From positions 186,001-250,000 of the forward strand of contig JAOTRT010000003.1 in assembly GCA_030247725.1 (NCBI GenBank): DNA of 64,000 bases. Reading direction: 5' to 3'. Position numbers and translations under genes: made by a program. Of this stretch, positions 25,601 to 33,638 are shown in pieces (positions within the stretch are counted from its first letter, which is position 1; each line of letters starts with the position of its first letter). Below the pieces are notes generated by a model that made no database searches, was not told the DNA's origin, and saw nothing but the letters and a program-made list of their open reading frames with translations. The stretch is from Candidatus Nitricoxidireducens bremensis (lineage in GTDB: Bacteria > Pseudomonadota > Gammaproteobacteria > Burkholderiales > Rhodocyclaceae).

Positions 25601-27595
25601 TCGCGCATCGACAGCCTCGACGAGAAGATCGGCGCCCTGGAAACCCTGCTGCTCGACAAGCACAACTACAACTCGATGAACTGCGGCGACGGCGCCTGCC
25701 TCGGCTGCGGCGAGAAGACCGCCATCCATCTGTTCACCTCCACGGTCACCGCCCTGATGCAGCCGCGCGTCAAGGCTTTCGTCGAGAAGCTCGACGACCT
25801 CATCGCCCGCCTGGAGAATCACATCCGCATCAAGCTGGTGGAGTCCGTGGACGTGGCCGACACCAAGTCGATGATCGCCGCCGTCGATGCCGCCAAGGAC
25901 AAGGACCTGACCCTGTCCGACCTCTCCGCCAAGATCAGCGAGGGCAAGCCCTCGCGGCCCCTGGACCCGGACTGGGTGCGCTGGTCGGCCCAGGTGCTGG
26001 AGAAGCTGCGCGACCTGCGCTGGCGCTACGTCGAAGGCCCGAGCAAGAAGGGCCGCGCCGAGATGGGCATCGTGAACTCCACCGGCTGCACCTCGGTGTG
26101 GGGTTCCACCTGGCCCTTCAACCCCTACCCCTTCCCCTGGACCTCCCACCTGTTCCAGGACAGCCCGTCCGTGGCCATGGGCCTCTTCGAAGGCCATATG
26201 TCCAAGATGGCTGACGGCTTCAAGGCCGTGCGCATGGCCGAGATGGAGCTGGCCGGCGAGTACCTGCCGGACATGCACGAGGACTTCTTCCGCCGCTTCG
26301 AGTGGAAGCAGTTCACCACCGACGAATGGCTGCTCTGCCCGCCCGTGGTGAGCGTCGGCGGCGACGGCGCCATGTACGACATCGGCTTCCAGAACCTGTC
26401 CCGTGCCCTCATGTCCGGCGCGCCGATCAAGGTGCTCGTCGTGGACACCCAGGTGTATTCCAACACCGGCGGCCAGGCCTGCACCTCGGGCTTCATCGGC
26501 CAGGTCTCCGACATGGCGCCCTTCGGCGCCGCCCAGCGCGGCAAGCAGGAGACGCGCAAGGAGATCTCCCTGATCGGCATGGCCCACCGCACCTCCTACG
26601 TGCTGCAGTCCACCATCGCCCATCCGAACCACCTGATCGAAGGCTACATCGACGGCCTCAACAGCCGTCGCCCGGCCCTGTTCAACATCTACGCCGTCTG
26701 CCCGCCCGAGCACGGCGTCGGCGACGACAAGAGCGTGGACCAGAGCAAGCTCGCCGTCGAAGGCCGCGCCTATCCGCTGTTCAAGTTCGATCCGGACGCC
26801 GGCATCACCTTCAGCGAATGCGTAAGCCTGGAGGGCAACCCCTCCATGGAAACCGACTGGCCCATGTACACGCGCAAGTACCGCGACGCCGACGGCAGCG
26901 AGCAGACCATCGAAGTGCCGATGACCTTCGCCGACTTCGCCGCCACCGAGGCCCGCTTCGGCAAGCAGTTCAAGAAGGCGCCGCCGGAGACCTGGAACGA
27001 CAACATGGTGCTGCTGGCCGAATTCATCGACATGGACAAGGATGACCGCGAGGGCAAGTTCCCCTTCATCTGGGCGGTGGATCAGAAGAACCGCCTGATG
27101 CGCCTGCTGGTCACGGAAGAGCTGGTGCGTGCCTCCGAGGAGCGCCGCAACTTCTGGCGCCAGCTCAAGGACGTGGCCTCCACCGGCGCCGGCCAGGCCG
27201 CCGATGCCGAAGCCATCGCCGCCGAAGTGCGCGCCGAACTGCTGGCGAAGATCACCGCCAGCCTCGGTGTCGGCGGTGGCGATGCTGCCACCCCGGCTGC
27301 CGGCGCGGTGGCTACTGCCGGCGGCTCCGCCGCCAACGCCGACGGCTACGAGGCGGTCTGGATCGAGACGCCGGAATGCACGGCCTGCGACGAATGCACG
27401 ACCCTGGCGCCGAAGACCTTCGCCTACAACGACCAGAAGCAGGCCATCGTCATCAATCCGAAGGGCGGCAAGTTCGCCGACATCGTCAAGGCCGCCGAGA
27501 AGTGCACCGCCGGCTGCATCCATCCGGGCACACCGTGGAACATGGCCGAGCCCGGCGTCGAAAAGCTGATGGTGCGGGCGGCGAAGTTCAACTGA
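22667..27595 (+). CDS. Giant pyruvate/2-oxoacid:ferredoxin oxidoreductase with C-terminal ferredoxin domain
   Basis: 1642 aa; ordinary NifJ/PFOR proteins are ~1170-1200 aa. Catalyses CoA-dependent oxidative decarboxylation of a 2-oxoacid, reducing ferredoxin. Order: pyrimidine-binding/alpha domain (SDAAGAYPITPSTQMGEYW) from ~45, domain II to ~430, gamma domain (MHSIGGWGAITTGKNLA) from ~505, two ferredoxin clusters (CTACGNCYTECPDSA ~796; CKACALCVKVCEDDA ~932), proximal-cluster/TPP region (GDGACLGCGEK ~1006; GGDGAMYDIGFQNL ~1231; YSNTGGQACTSG) and a C-terminal ferredoxin-like domain (CTACDECTTLAPKTFAY ~1571, last Cys in CTAGCIHPG). Lies between rnfB and rnfC with 16- and 7-bp gaps. Pyruvate is the probable substrate but is not proven by sequence. 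Confidence 0.93.
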   Translation: MLKKILDMLQGETAGRDTGKTAKYPGVRDAVDGNTAVIHVEREASDAAGAYPITPSTQMGEYWAEEVAAGHLNISERPLIFVEPESEHAAAGVTAGMSMTGLRATNFSSGQGIAFMHESLYATVGKRLPYVLNMGCRAITKASLNVHAGHDDYHCIDDTGFIQVLAKNAQEAADLNLIARKTAELSLTPAIVGQDGFLTTHLIESARLPERALVAEYLGKPDDIIDTPTPGQQMIYGPKRRRVPAIWDVDTPLLSGSVQNQDAYMQAVAGQRPYFFDHIEELADKCMEEFGELTGRHYSRIGAYRTADADYVIVGMGSMVVQAEAVADYLRETRKLKVGVVNMTMFRPFPGDLLGHLLKGKKGVAVLERTDQPLAEDLPLIREVRAALTKCLENGLAGDGEKPYPNYAAYAGRGDMPRLYSGCYGLGSRDMQPEAMIGTIENMLEGGTQRKFFYLSVDFLREQAFNPKDEIHNQQLQEAYPRIKEMAVRGSENPNLLPKGAITVRMHSIGGWGAITTGKNLAVTLFELLGYDIKANPKYGSEKKGQPTTYYLSAAPEPIRVNSEYLYVDVVLSPDPAVFGHSNPLSGLKKGGCFIIQSNLGEETWASFPTWAQKFIVDNEIRVFYIDAFKIAREEAGSPELQLRMQGNAFQGAFFAASPTMANASLTEDALFRAIENQLQSKFGGKGQAVVDNNLRVVKRGFTELVEITDKEVGVSRRTLAKKDAGLPIMLQQIPVADGGVADIHRFWEQTGNFYLTGKGSDNLVDPFIGASLMPASTGVFRDMTGIRFEHPVWIAENCTACGNCYTECPDSAIPGLVNSIGDVLNTALNRIETAGTPTRYLRRAVRSVEKKLRALVDLEGGAVRPLIDRAMDEVLAETADAERSALAAEFTQLQVQLGGFQFARTKPYWDQKEKKAKGSGGLFSITINPYTCKACALCVKVCEDDALKMVTQTEDSTEKLRRDWNLWLDLPTTGKEFSRIDSLDEKIGALETLLLDKHNYNSMNCGDGACLGCGEKTAIHLFTSTVTALMQPRVKAFVEKLDDLIARLENHIRIKLVESVDVADTKSMIAAVDAAKDKDLTLSDLSAKISEGKPSRPLDPDWVRWSAQVLEKLRDLRWRYVEGPSKKGRAEMGIVNSTGCTSVWGSTWPFNPYPFPWTSHLFQDSPSVAMGLFEGHMSKMADGFKAVRMAEMELAGEYLPDMHEDFFRRFEWKQFTTDEWLLCPPVVSVGGDGAMYDIGFQNLSRALMSGAPIKVLVVDTQVYSNTGGQACTSGFIGQVSDMAPFGAAQRGKQETRKEISLIGMAHRTSYVLQSTIAHPNHLIEGYIDGLNSRRPALFNIYAVCPPEHGVGDDKSVDQSKLAVEGRAYPLFKFDPDAGITFSECVSLEGNPSMETDWPMYTRKYRDADGSEQTIEVPMTFADFAATEARFGKQFKKAPPETWNDNMVLLAEFIDMDKDDREGKFPFIWAVDQKNRLMRLLVTEELVRASEERRNFWRQLKDVASTGAGQAADAEAIAAEVRAELLAKITASLGVGGGDAATPAAGAVATAGGSAANADGYEAVWIETPECTACDECTTLAPKTFAYNDQKQAIVINPKGGKFADIVKAAEKCTAGCIHPGTPWNMAEPGVEKLMVRAAKFN

Positions 27596-27602
27596 GGACG
27601 CG

Positions 27603-28973
27603 ATGAAACTCCTCAACTACTTCCGCGGCGAGGCCTTCCAGCGCGGCGTGCATCCGCCGTCCTGCAAGGAGGCGACGGCCGGGCGGCCGATCCGCCGCCT
27701 GCCCTTCCCGTCCCGGGTCGTGGTGCCCCTGTCGCAGCACATCGGCAAAACGCCGCGCCCCGTCGTGCGCGTCGGCCAGCAGGTGGTGCGCGGCGAGCCC
27801 ATCGCCAAGAGCGACGATTGGCTGTCGGTACCCCACCACGCGCCGGTCACCGGCGTGGTGGAAGCCATCGAGCTGCGGCCGTCGGCGCGGGGACCGTGGA
27901 TCGAATCCATCGTCATCCGCAGCCATCCGGGCGCCACCCAGGAAGACCTCTGGGGCCAACCGCGCGACATCGACGCCATGGAGGGCGCCGAAATCCTCCA
28001 GGCCATCTGGGACACAGGCATGGTGGGACTCGGCGGCGCCGCCTTCCCGACCCACGCCAAGCTGACGGTGCCCAAGCAGGCCAAGGTGCACACCCTGGTG
28101 GTGAACGGCTGCGAGTGCGAGCCCTACCTGACCTGCGACCACCGCGTCATGGTGGAACAGGCCGACGACCTGGTGCGCGGCATCCGCTACGCCATGAAGG
28201 CCACCGGCGCCACCCGCGCCATCGTCGGCGTCGAGGACAACAAGCCCGATGCCGTCGTCGCCATCCAGGCGGCGATCGAACGCGACCGCCGTCCCGGCGA
28301 CGACTGGGAGACCGGCGTGTTCGTCGAGAAGGTGCCGACCAAGTATCCGCAGGGCTCGGAGAAGATGCTCATCATGGCCCTGTTCGGCTTCGAGATCCCC
28401 TCGGGCCAATTGCCCGTGTCGCTCGGCATGGTGGTCAGCAACGTCGGTACCCTGGCCGCCCTCGGCCAGCTGCTGCCGGCGGGCCGCGGCCTCACCGAGC
28501 GCGTCGTCACCGTCACCGGTCCCGGCGTCGCGCGTCCCGGCGACTACCGCGTCGCCCTCGGCACGCCCCTGGCGGAAGTGCTCGCCTACGCCGGCGCCCC
28601 GGCCACGGCGCGCCAGGTCATCATGGGCGGCCCGATGATGGGCCAGTCCGCCGCCTCCCTCGACGTGCCGGTCACCAAGGGCGTTTCCGGCATCGTCGTC
28701 ATGCGCCACGACGACATGGCGGCGGTGGAAAATCGCCGCACCTACCCCTGCATCAAGTGCGGCGAGTGCGTCGAGTCCTGCCCGATGGGCCTGAATCCCT
28801 CGGCCCTGGGCATGCTGGCGGCGAAGCGCGAATACGACCTCATGGGCAGCGACTTCCATCTCGGCGACTGCTTCGAGTGCGGCTGCTGCACCTATGTCTG
28901 TCCCTCCAACATCCCGCTGGTCCAGCAGTTCCGCGTGGCCAAGCAGATTCTTCGCGAAAAGGCTGCATCATGA
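27603..28973 (+). CDS. rnfC: Electron transport complex subunit RnfC
   Basis: 456 aa. Peripheral subunit that exchanges electrons with NAD(H). Begins FRGEAFQRGVHPPSCKEATA, has the NADH/FMN-type region GMVGLGGAAFPTHAKL with NGCECEPYLTCDHR, an SLBB-like stretch, and two C-terminal [4Fe-4S] motifs CIKCGECVESCPMG and CFECGCCTYVCPSN. Shorter than E. coli RnfC, which has a long Ala/Lys repeat tail absent here. The stop is followed by a hairpin-rich spacer before rnfD. Confidence 0.95.
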   Translation: MKLLNYFRGEAFQRGVHPPSCKEATAGRPIRRLPFPSRVVVPLSQHIGKTPRPVVRVGQQVVRGEPIAKSDDWLSVPHHAPVTGVVEAIELRPSARGPWIESIVIRSHPGATQEDLWGQPRDIDAMEGAEILQAIWDTGMVGLGGAAFPTHAKLTVPKQAKVHTLVVNGCECEPYLTCDHRVMVEQADDLVRGIRYAMKATGATRAIVGVEDNKPDAVVAIQAAIERDRRPGDDWETGVFVEKVPTKYPQGSEKMLIMALFGFEIPSGQLPVSLGMVVSNVGTLAALGQLLPAGRGLTERVVTVTGPGVARPGDYRVALGTPLAEVLAYAGAPATARQVIMGGPMMGQSAASLDVPVTKGVSGIVVMRHDDMAAVENRRTYPCIKCGECVESCPMGLNPSALGMLAAKREYDLMGSDFHLGDCFECGCCTYVCPSNIPLVQQFRVAKQILREKAAS

Positions 28974-29130
28974 CCCGCCCCCTCCAGCCCCCCCTCGCGG
29001 GGGGGAGCCCGCAAGCTCGCTGCGCTCGCACAATTAGGGGCGCGTACGTGAATCTTGGGAGCGGTTTGCCGCTCCGCGGCTTGCCGCCTTGCCTTGGGGC
29101 GGCCCTGCGGCAAGGCTAGGAATGGAACCC
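28974..29130 (+). repeat. Hairpin mosaic between rnfC and rnfD
   Basis: 157-bp spacer in an otherwise tight operon. Contains CCCCC-TCG-CGGGGG-type palindrome (~28987-29007), GAGCGG-TTTG-CCGCTC and CCTTGCC / GGCAAGG stems. A related CCCCCTCGCGGGG palindrome occurs in the pilT-pilU spacer (~33590-33625). No coding potential is evident. It resembles intergenic palindromic repeats and may tune or stabilise parts of the rnf transcript. Confidence 0.6.
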
Positions 29131-30276
29131 ATGTCCTCCACCATCGAAATCCGCTCCGCCCCCCATGTCAAGGGGCCCCGCAGCGTCGAGAAGATCATGT
29201 CCCACGTGGTCTGGTCGCTGCTGCCGGTCTGCGCCTTCTACGTCTTCCAGTACGGCGTCTCGGCGGCAGCTTCCATCGTCGTCGTCACCGCCGCCTGCCT
29301 CGGCACGGAACGCCTGTTCGTCAAGACCGGCACACAGTCCGGCAGCCTGGCCGACTGGTCGGCCACCATCACCGGCATCCTGCTGGCGCTGACGCTGCCG
29401 CCCGGCTTCCCGCTGTGGATGGGCGCCGTCGCCGGCTTCATCGCCATCGCGCTGGGCAAGGCCCTGTTCGGCGGCATCGGTTTCAACGTCTTCAACCCGG
29501 CGCTGGTGGGCCGCGCCTTCGTCCAGGCCGCCTTCCCGACGGCCATCGCCACCTACACGCCCTCCTTCCTGCCGGGCCGCTTCAGCGAGTTCATCCCCTC
29601 GTCCCTGGCCCTGCCGCTGATGACGCCGGCCGACACCGTCCTCTGGCTCAAGGCCAAGCAGCTCGACGCCCTCACCGGCGCCACGCCCCTGGCGAAGTGG
29701 AAGTTCGACGGCATCGTCGCCGGCGCCGACGAACTGCTGACCTCCCTTTCCGGCCATATGGCCGTGGGTCCGTCGCCCCTGCTGATCCTCGTCTGCGGCG
29801 CCTACCTGGCGGCACGGCGCTACATGGACTGGCGCATCCCGACGGCCATCATCGGCAGCGCCGGCCTCACCGCCTGGGTGCTGTTCGCCCTGTCGCCGAC
29901 GAGCTATCCGAACCCGATGTTCATGCTGCTGTCCGGTGGCCTCATCCTCGGCGCCATGTACATGGCCACCGACATGGCCACCTCGCCGGTGACGCCGCGC
30001 GGCATGTGGGTGTACGGCGCCGCCATCGGCCTGCTCACCGTCGTCATCCGCTACTACAGCGGCCTGCCCGAGGGCGTCATGTACGCCATCCTGCTCGGCA
30101 ACGCGGCGACGCCCCTGATCGAGCGCATCACCCAGCCCATGCCCTTCGGCAAGGGCCTGCTCGAACGCAAGCGCAAGGGCGCTTCCTACCCCCTGCATCC
30201 GGGCTACATCTCCCGCGAGGAAGCCGGCGCGGTGACGCCCCAGAAGCAGTTCCTCAAGAACAAGCCGAAGAAATGA
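29131..30276 (+). CDS. rnfD: Electron transport complex subunit RnfD
   Basis: 381 aa from the ATG at 29131 (MSSTIEIRSAPHVKG); TAGGA lies 9 bp upstream, which favours it over an ATG three codons earlier. About nine to ten membrane helices. Covalent FMN site Thr in DALTGATPLAKWK near residue 190, and conserved IGFNVFNPALVGRAF. Membrane flavoprotein of the ion-translocating module. Confidence 0.94.
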   Translation: MSSTIEIRSAPHVKGPRSVEKIMSHVVWSLLPVCAFYVFQYGVSAAASIVVVTAACLGTERLFVKTGTQSGSLADWSATITGILLALTLPPGFPLWMGAVAGFIAIALGKALFGGIGFNVFNPALVGRAFVQAAFPTAIATYTPSFLPGRFSEFIPSSLALPLMTPADTVLWLKAKQLDALTGATPLAKWKFDGIVAGADELLTSLSGHMAVGPSPLLILVCGAYLAARRYMDWRIPTAIIGSAGLTAWVLFALSPTSYPNPMFMLLSGGLILGAMYMATDMATSPVTPRGMWVYGAAIGLLTVVIRYYSGLPEGVMYAILLGNAATPLIERITQPMPFGKGLLERKRKGASYPLHPGYISREEAGAVTPQKQFLKNKPKK

Positions 30277-30953
30277 ACGCCGAACTCACCGCCCCCCAGA
30301 CCACCCCGACGACCGCCATGGTCCGTACCCTGGGCCTGGTCGCCACCATCTGCGGCCTCATCATCGTCGGCGCCTACCAGGGCACCTACGAGGCCGTCCA
30401 GGTTAACAAGCGCCTCGCCCTCGAACGGGAGGTGTTCAAGGTGCTGCCGGCCGCCAAGTCCATCGCCGAGTTCGTCGCCCTGCCCGATGGCGGCGTCCGG
30501 CCGGCCGGCGGCGAGACGCCCGCCGGTGCCGTCAAGTTCTACGCCGCCTACGACGAGAAGGGTGAGCTGGCCGGCATCGCCGCCGAGGGCGGCGCCAAGG
30601 GTTACGCCGACACGGTGCGCATCCTGTTCGGCTACCAGCCGGCCTGCCAGTGCATCACCGGCTTCGGCGTCGTCGCCATGCGCGAGACGCCGGGCATCGG
30701 CGACAAGATCCTCACGGACGCCGAGTTCCGCGCCAGCTTCAAGGCCCTCGACGCCCGGCTGAACGCCGAGATGAAGGCGCTGGCCAACGAGATTAGGACC
30801 GTCAAGCACGGCACCAAGACCCAGGCCTGGCAGATCGACGCCATCGCCGGCGCCACCATCACCTCGCGTGCCGTCGGCAAGGCCATCAACGACGCCGCCC
30901 AGGTGTTGCTGCCCAGGCTGGTCCCTAACATAGACAAGGTGAAGAAGTCATGA
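30273..30953 (+). CDS. rnfG: Electron transport complex subunit RnfG
   Basis: 226 aa from the ATG at 30273, overlapping the rnfD stop. One membrane helix (TLGLVATICGLIIVGAYQG) and a periplasmic FMN-binding domain with the flavinylation motif AGATITSRAV (covalent FMN on Thr) near residue 195. Contains CQCITG, unusual cysteines in the periplasmic domain. An ApbE flavin transferase would be needed; none is visible in the window. Confidence 0.93.
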   Translation: MNAELTAPQTTPTTAMVRTLGLVATICGLIIVGAYQGTYEAVQVNKRLALEREVFKVLPAAKSIAEFVALPDGGVRPAGGETPAGAVKFYAAYDEKGELAGIAAEGGAKGYADTVRILFGYQPACQCITGFGVVAMRETPGIGDKILTDAEFRASFKALDARLNAEMKALANEIRTVKHGTKTQAWQIDAIAGATITSRAVGKAINDAAQVLLPRLVPNIDKVKKS

Positions 30954-31591
30954 GCGCTGCCACCGCCCGCAACTGGGATGAATTCATGGAAGGCATCTGG
31001 CGCCAGAACCCGGTGTTCGTCATGGTGTTGGGCATGTGCCCGACCCTGGCCGTCACCGTCTCGGCCATGAACGCCCTCTCCATGGGTCTCGCCACCGCCT
31101 TCGTGCTGATCTGCTCCTGCGGCCTGGTGTCGCTGATGCGCAAGATCGTGCCGAAGGAAGTGCGCATCGCCACCTACATCGTCATCATCGCCACCTTCGT
31201 CACGGTGGTGGATTACGTGATCCAGGCGGTCAGCCTCGCCCTCTACGATGCACTCGGCGCCTTCATCCAGCTCATCGTGGTGAACTGCATCATCCTCGGC
31301 CGCGCCGAGGCCCACGCATCGAAGAACCCGCCCTTCGCCGCCATGGTGAACGCCGCCGGCATGAGCATCGGTTTCGCCATCGGCCTGCTGGCCCTCGGCG
31401 TCGTGCGCGAAGTCCTCGGCGCCGGCACCCTGTTCGGCGTCTCCCTGTTCGGCGCCGGCTTCCAGCCCTGGGTCATCATGGTGCTGCCGCCGGGCGGCTT
31501 CTTCGTCCTCGGCGCCTGGCTGCTGTTCTTCTCCTGGCTGGCGCGCCGCAAGCAGCGCCATGCCGCCGCGGAGGTTGCCCAGAATGCATGA
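30950..31591 (+). CDS. rnfE: Electron transport complex subunit RnfE
   Basis: 213 aa. Six membrane helices, homologous to NqrD. Cys in GMCPTLAVTVS and in VVNCIILGRAEAHAS are the conserved ligands for the intramembrane iron(-sulfur) centre shared with RnfA. Overlaps rnfG (ATGA) at the start and rnfA at the end. Confidence 0.95.
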   Translation: MSAATARNWDEFMEGIWRQNPVFVMVLGMCPTLAVTVSAMNALSMGLATAFVLICSCGLVSLMRKIVPKEVRIATYIVIIATFVTVVDYVIQAVSLALYDALGAFIQLIVVNCIILGRAEAHASKNPPFAAMVNAAGMSIGFAIGLLALGVVREVLGAGTLFGVSLFGAGFQPWVIMVLPPGGFFVLGAWLLFFSWLARRKQRHAAAEVAQNA

Positions 31592-32162
31592 GTCCGCCTT
31601 CCAGATCCTCGTCAACGCTCTGCTCGCCAACAATTTCGTGCTGGCGATGTTCCTCGGCCTGTGTCCCTTCCTCGGCGTCTCGGGCCGGCTCGACACCGCC
31701 TTCCCCATGGGCGTGGCGACCACCTTCGTCATGCTGGTGGCCTCCCTGTGCGCCTACGGCCTCAACTTCCTGCTGACCACCTTCCACCTGGAGTTCCTGC
31801 GCCTGATCTCCTACATCGTCATCATCGCCTCGGCGGTGCAGCTGGTGGAAATGGTGCTGAAGAAGTACAGCCCGGGCCTGTTCCGCGCGCTGGGCATCTA
31901 TCTGCCGCTGATCACCACCAACTGCGCGGTGCTCGGCGTGGCCCTGTTCCAGACCGCGCGGGAATACGACTTCGTCCAGTCGGTGACCTTCGCCGTTGGC
32001 GGCGGCGCCGGCTTCACTCTCGCCCTGGTGCTGATGGCCAGCGTGCGCGAGCGGCTGCAGCTCTCCAACGTGCCCGACGTGGCCCAGGGCACGGCCCTGT
32101 CGCTGATGCTGGCGGGGGTTCTTTCGCTGTCCTTCATGGGCTTTGCGGGCCTCGGCGGCTGA
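31584..32162 (+). CDS. rnfA: Electron transport complex subunit RnfA
   Basis: 192 aa from the ATG at 31584, overlapping the rnfE stop by 8 bp. Six helices, homologous to NqrE. Conserved GLCPFLGVSG and TTNCAVLGVAL carry the Cys pair that completes the intramembrane iron centre with RnfE. The usual rnfABCDGE order is rearranged here to B-(PFOR)-C-D-G-E-A. Confidence 0.95.
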   Translation: MHESAFQILVNALLANNFVLAMFLGLCPFLGVSGRLDTAFPMGVATTFVMLVASLCAYGLNFLLTTFHLEFLRLISYIVIIASAVQLVEMVLKKYSPGLFRALGIYLPLITTNCAVLGVALFQTAREYDFVQSVTFAVGGGAGFTLALVLMASVRERLQLSNVPDVAQGTALSLMLAGVLSLSFMGFAGLGG

Positions 32163-32165
32163 ACC

Positions 32166-32354
32166 ATGACGACCTATCTCGTCACCATCGGCCTCATCTT
32201 TGCCGTCATGGTCGGCGGCATTGCCGTGGAGCGGCTCTACCGCTCCTTCTCCGCACGCAATCCGGCTCTGGGGCCCTTCCGCAAGCTCGACGGCAAGTGC
32301 GGATGCTGCTCGGCCGGCAGCGGTTGCGCCGACGGCGGCTGCGAAACCCGCTAG
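32166..32354 (+). CDS. Small Cys-rich membrane protein, NqrM-like
   Basis: 62 aa. One N-terminal membrane helix (TTYLVTIGLIFAVMVGGIAV) and a C-terminal cysteine cluster KCGCCSAGSGCADGGCE with five Cys. Size and layout resemble NqrM (DUF539), which inserts iron into the NqrD/NqrE site, and also FeoB-associated Cys-rich proteins. It starts 4 bp after rnfA, whose product with RnfE is homologous to NqrDE, so an Rnf assembly role is the favoured inference. No direct evidence of function. Confidence 0.7.
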   Translation: MTTYLVTIGLIFAVMVGGIAVERLYRSFSARNPALGPFRKLDGKCGCCSAGSGCADGGCETR

Positions 32355-32360
32355 CCGCCC

Positions 32361-32389
32361 GCTTCCCGGCGCCACAAGCGCCGGGAAGC
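32361..32389. terminator. Bidirectional hairpin between rnf operon and pilU
   Basis: Perfect 12-bp stem GCTTCCCGGCGC / GCGCCGGGAAGC with loop CACAA, between convergent ends of the rnf operon and pilU. No T-tract on either strand. Confidence 0.65.
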
Positions 32390-32396
32390 CTGCGCC

Positions 32397-33533
32397 TCAG
32401 ACGATGTCCAGGTGCTGGATGCCGGCGTTCACATCCTTGTCCTTCGAGTCCTTGCTGTTCAGCTTGATCTGCAGGCGCACTTCGTTCATCGAGTCGGCGA
32501 AGCGCAGGGCATCCTCGTAGCTGATGGTGCCTGCCTCGTAGAGCTCGAACAGGGCCTGGTCGAAGGTGATCATGCCCAACTCGCGGGACTTCTTCATGAT
32601 CTCCTTGATGCCGTGGATTTCCGCCTTGCCGATGAGGTCGGAAATCAGCGGCGAATTCAGCAGGATCTCGATGGCGGCGGCGCGGCCCTTGCCTTCCTTG
32701 AGGGGAATCAGGCGCTGGGAGACGACGGCGCGCAGGTTCAGGGAGAGGTCCATGAGCAGCTGGGGCCGGCGTTCCTCGGGGAAGAAGTTGATGATGCGGT
32801 CCATCGCCTGGTTGGAGTTGTTGGCGTGGAGCGTGCCGAGGGCCAGGTGGCCCGTCTCGGCGAAGGCGATGGCGTGTTCCATGACCTCCTTGTCGCGGAT
32901 TTCGCCGATCAGGATCACGTCCGGCGCCTGGCGCAGGGTGTTCTTCAGGGCCGCCTCCCAGGACTCGGTATCCACGCCCACCTCGCGCTGGGTGATGACG
33001 CAGTTGATGTGCTCATGCACATACTCCACCGGGTCCTCGATGGTGATGATGTGGCCGTAGGAGTTCTTGTTGCGGTAGCCGATCATGGCCGCCATGGACG
33101 TGGACTTGCCCGAGCCCGTGCCGCCGACGAAGAGCACGAGACCGCGCTTGGTCATGGCCACGTCCTTGAGCACGGCCGGCAGCTTGAGGGCGTCGAAATC
33201 CGGGATCGAGGTGTTGATGGTCCGCAGCACCATGCCGGCGCGGCCCTGCTGCATGAAGGCATTAACGCGGAAGCGGCCGATACCGGCGGGGCTGATGGCG
33301 AAGTTGCACTCCTTGGTGGCCTCGAACTCCGCCGCCTGCTTGTCGTTCATCACCGCACGGCACAGCTCCAGCGAATGCTGGGAGGTCAGGGCCTGCTGGG
33401 TGACGGGGGTCATCTTGCTGTCGATCTTCATGGCCGGCGGAAAGCCGGCGGTGATGAAGAGGTCGGAACCCTTCTTCTGCACCATCATCGACAGCAGCTG
33501 GTGCATGAATTTGAGGCCTTCGTCGCGTTCCAT
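32397..33533 (-). CDS. pilU: Type IV pilus retraction ATPase PilU
   Basis: 378 aa. PilT paralogue that assists pilus retraction. Walker A GGTGSGKSTS near residue 135, Asp box IITIEDPVEYVHEH, Walker B DVILIGEIRD and His box GHLALGTLHANNS. The C-terminus (ISDLIGKAEIHGIKEIM) lacks the PilT AIRNLIR signature, supporting PilU. Follows pilT on the same strand after a long hairpin. Confidence 0.93.
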   Translation of the reverse strand: MERDEGLKFMHQLLSMMVQKKGSDLFITAGFPPAMKIDSKMTPVTQQALTSQHSLELCRAVMNDKQAAEFEATKECNFAISPAGIGRFRVNAFMQQGRAGMVLRTINTSIPDFDALKLPAVLKDVAMTKRGLVLFVGGTGSGKSTSMAAMIGYRNKNSYGHIITIEDPVEYVHEHINCVITQREVGVDTESWEAALKNTLRQAPDVILIGEIRDKEVMEHAIAFAETGHLALGTLHANNSNQAMDRIINFFPEERRPQLLMDLSLNLRAVVSQRLIPLKEGKGRAAAIEILLNSPLISDLIGKAEIHGIKEIMKKSRELGMITFDQALFELYEAGTISYEDALRFADSMNEVRLQIKLNSKDSKDKDVNAGIQHLDIV

Positions 33534-33574
33534 ACGTCAGTCTCCGAACATTTCCATGATTTTCTTCAGCCGCG

Positions 33575-33630
33575 AAACGGCTCACATCAGTCGCCTCCCC
33601 GCGAGGGGGAGGCCGGGAGGGGCGGGCGTT
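33575..33630. repeat. GC palindrome in the pilT-pilU spacer
   Basis: Contains a CCTCCCC-GCGAGGGGGAGG-type palindrome and GCCGGGAGGGGCGGGC, similar to the palindrome in the rnfC-rnfD spacer. Likely one family of dispersed intergenic palindromes. Confidence 0.5.
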
Positions 33631-33638
33631 TAGTCCCG

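Noticed and set aside
22496..27616. Antisense reading frame of about 1700 codons opposite rnfB and the oxidoreductase
   Set aside because: It mirrors real plus-strand genes with cofactor motifs. Long antisense frames are expected at this GC content, and its composition (Val, Gly, Ala, Asp, Leu) lacks any recognisable domain.
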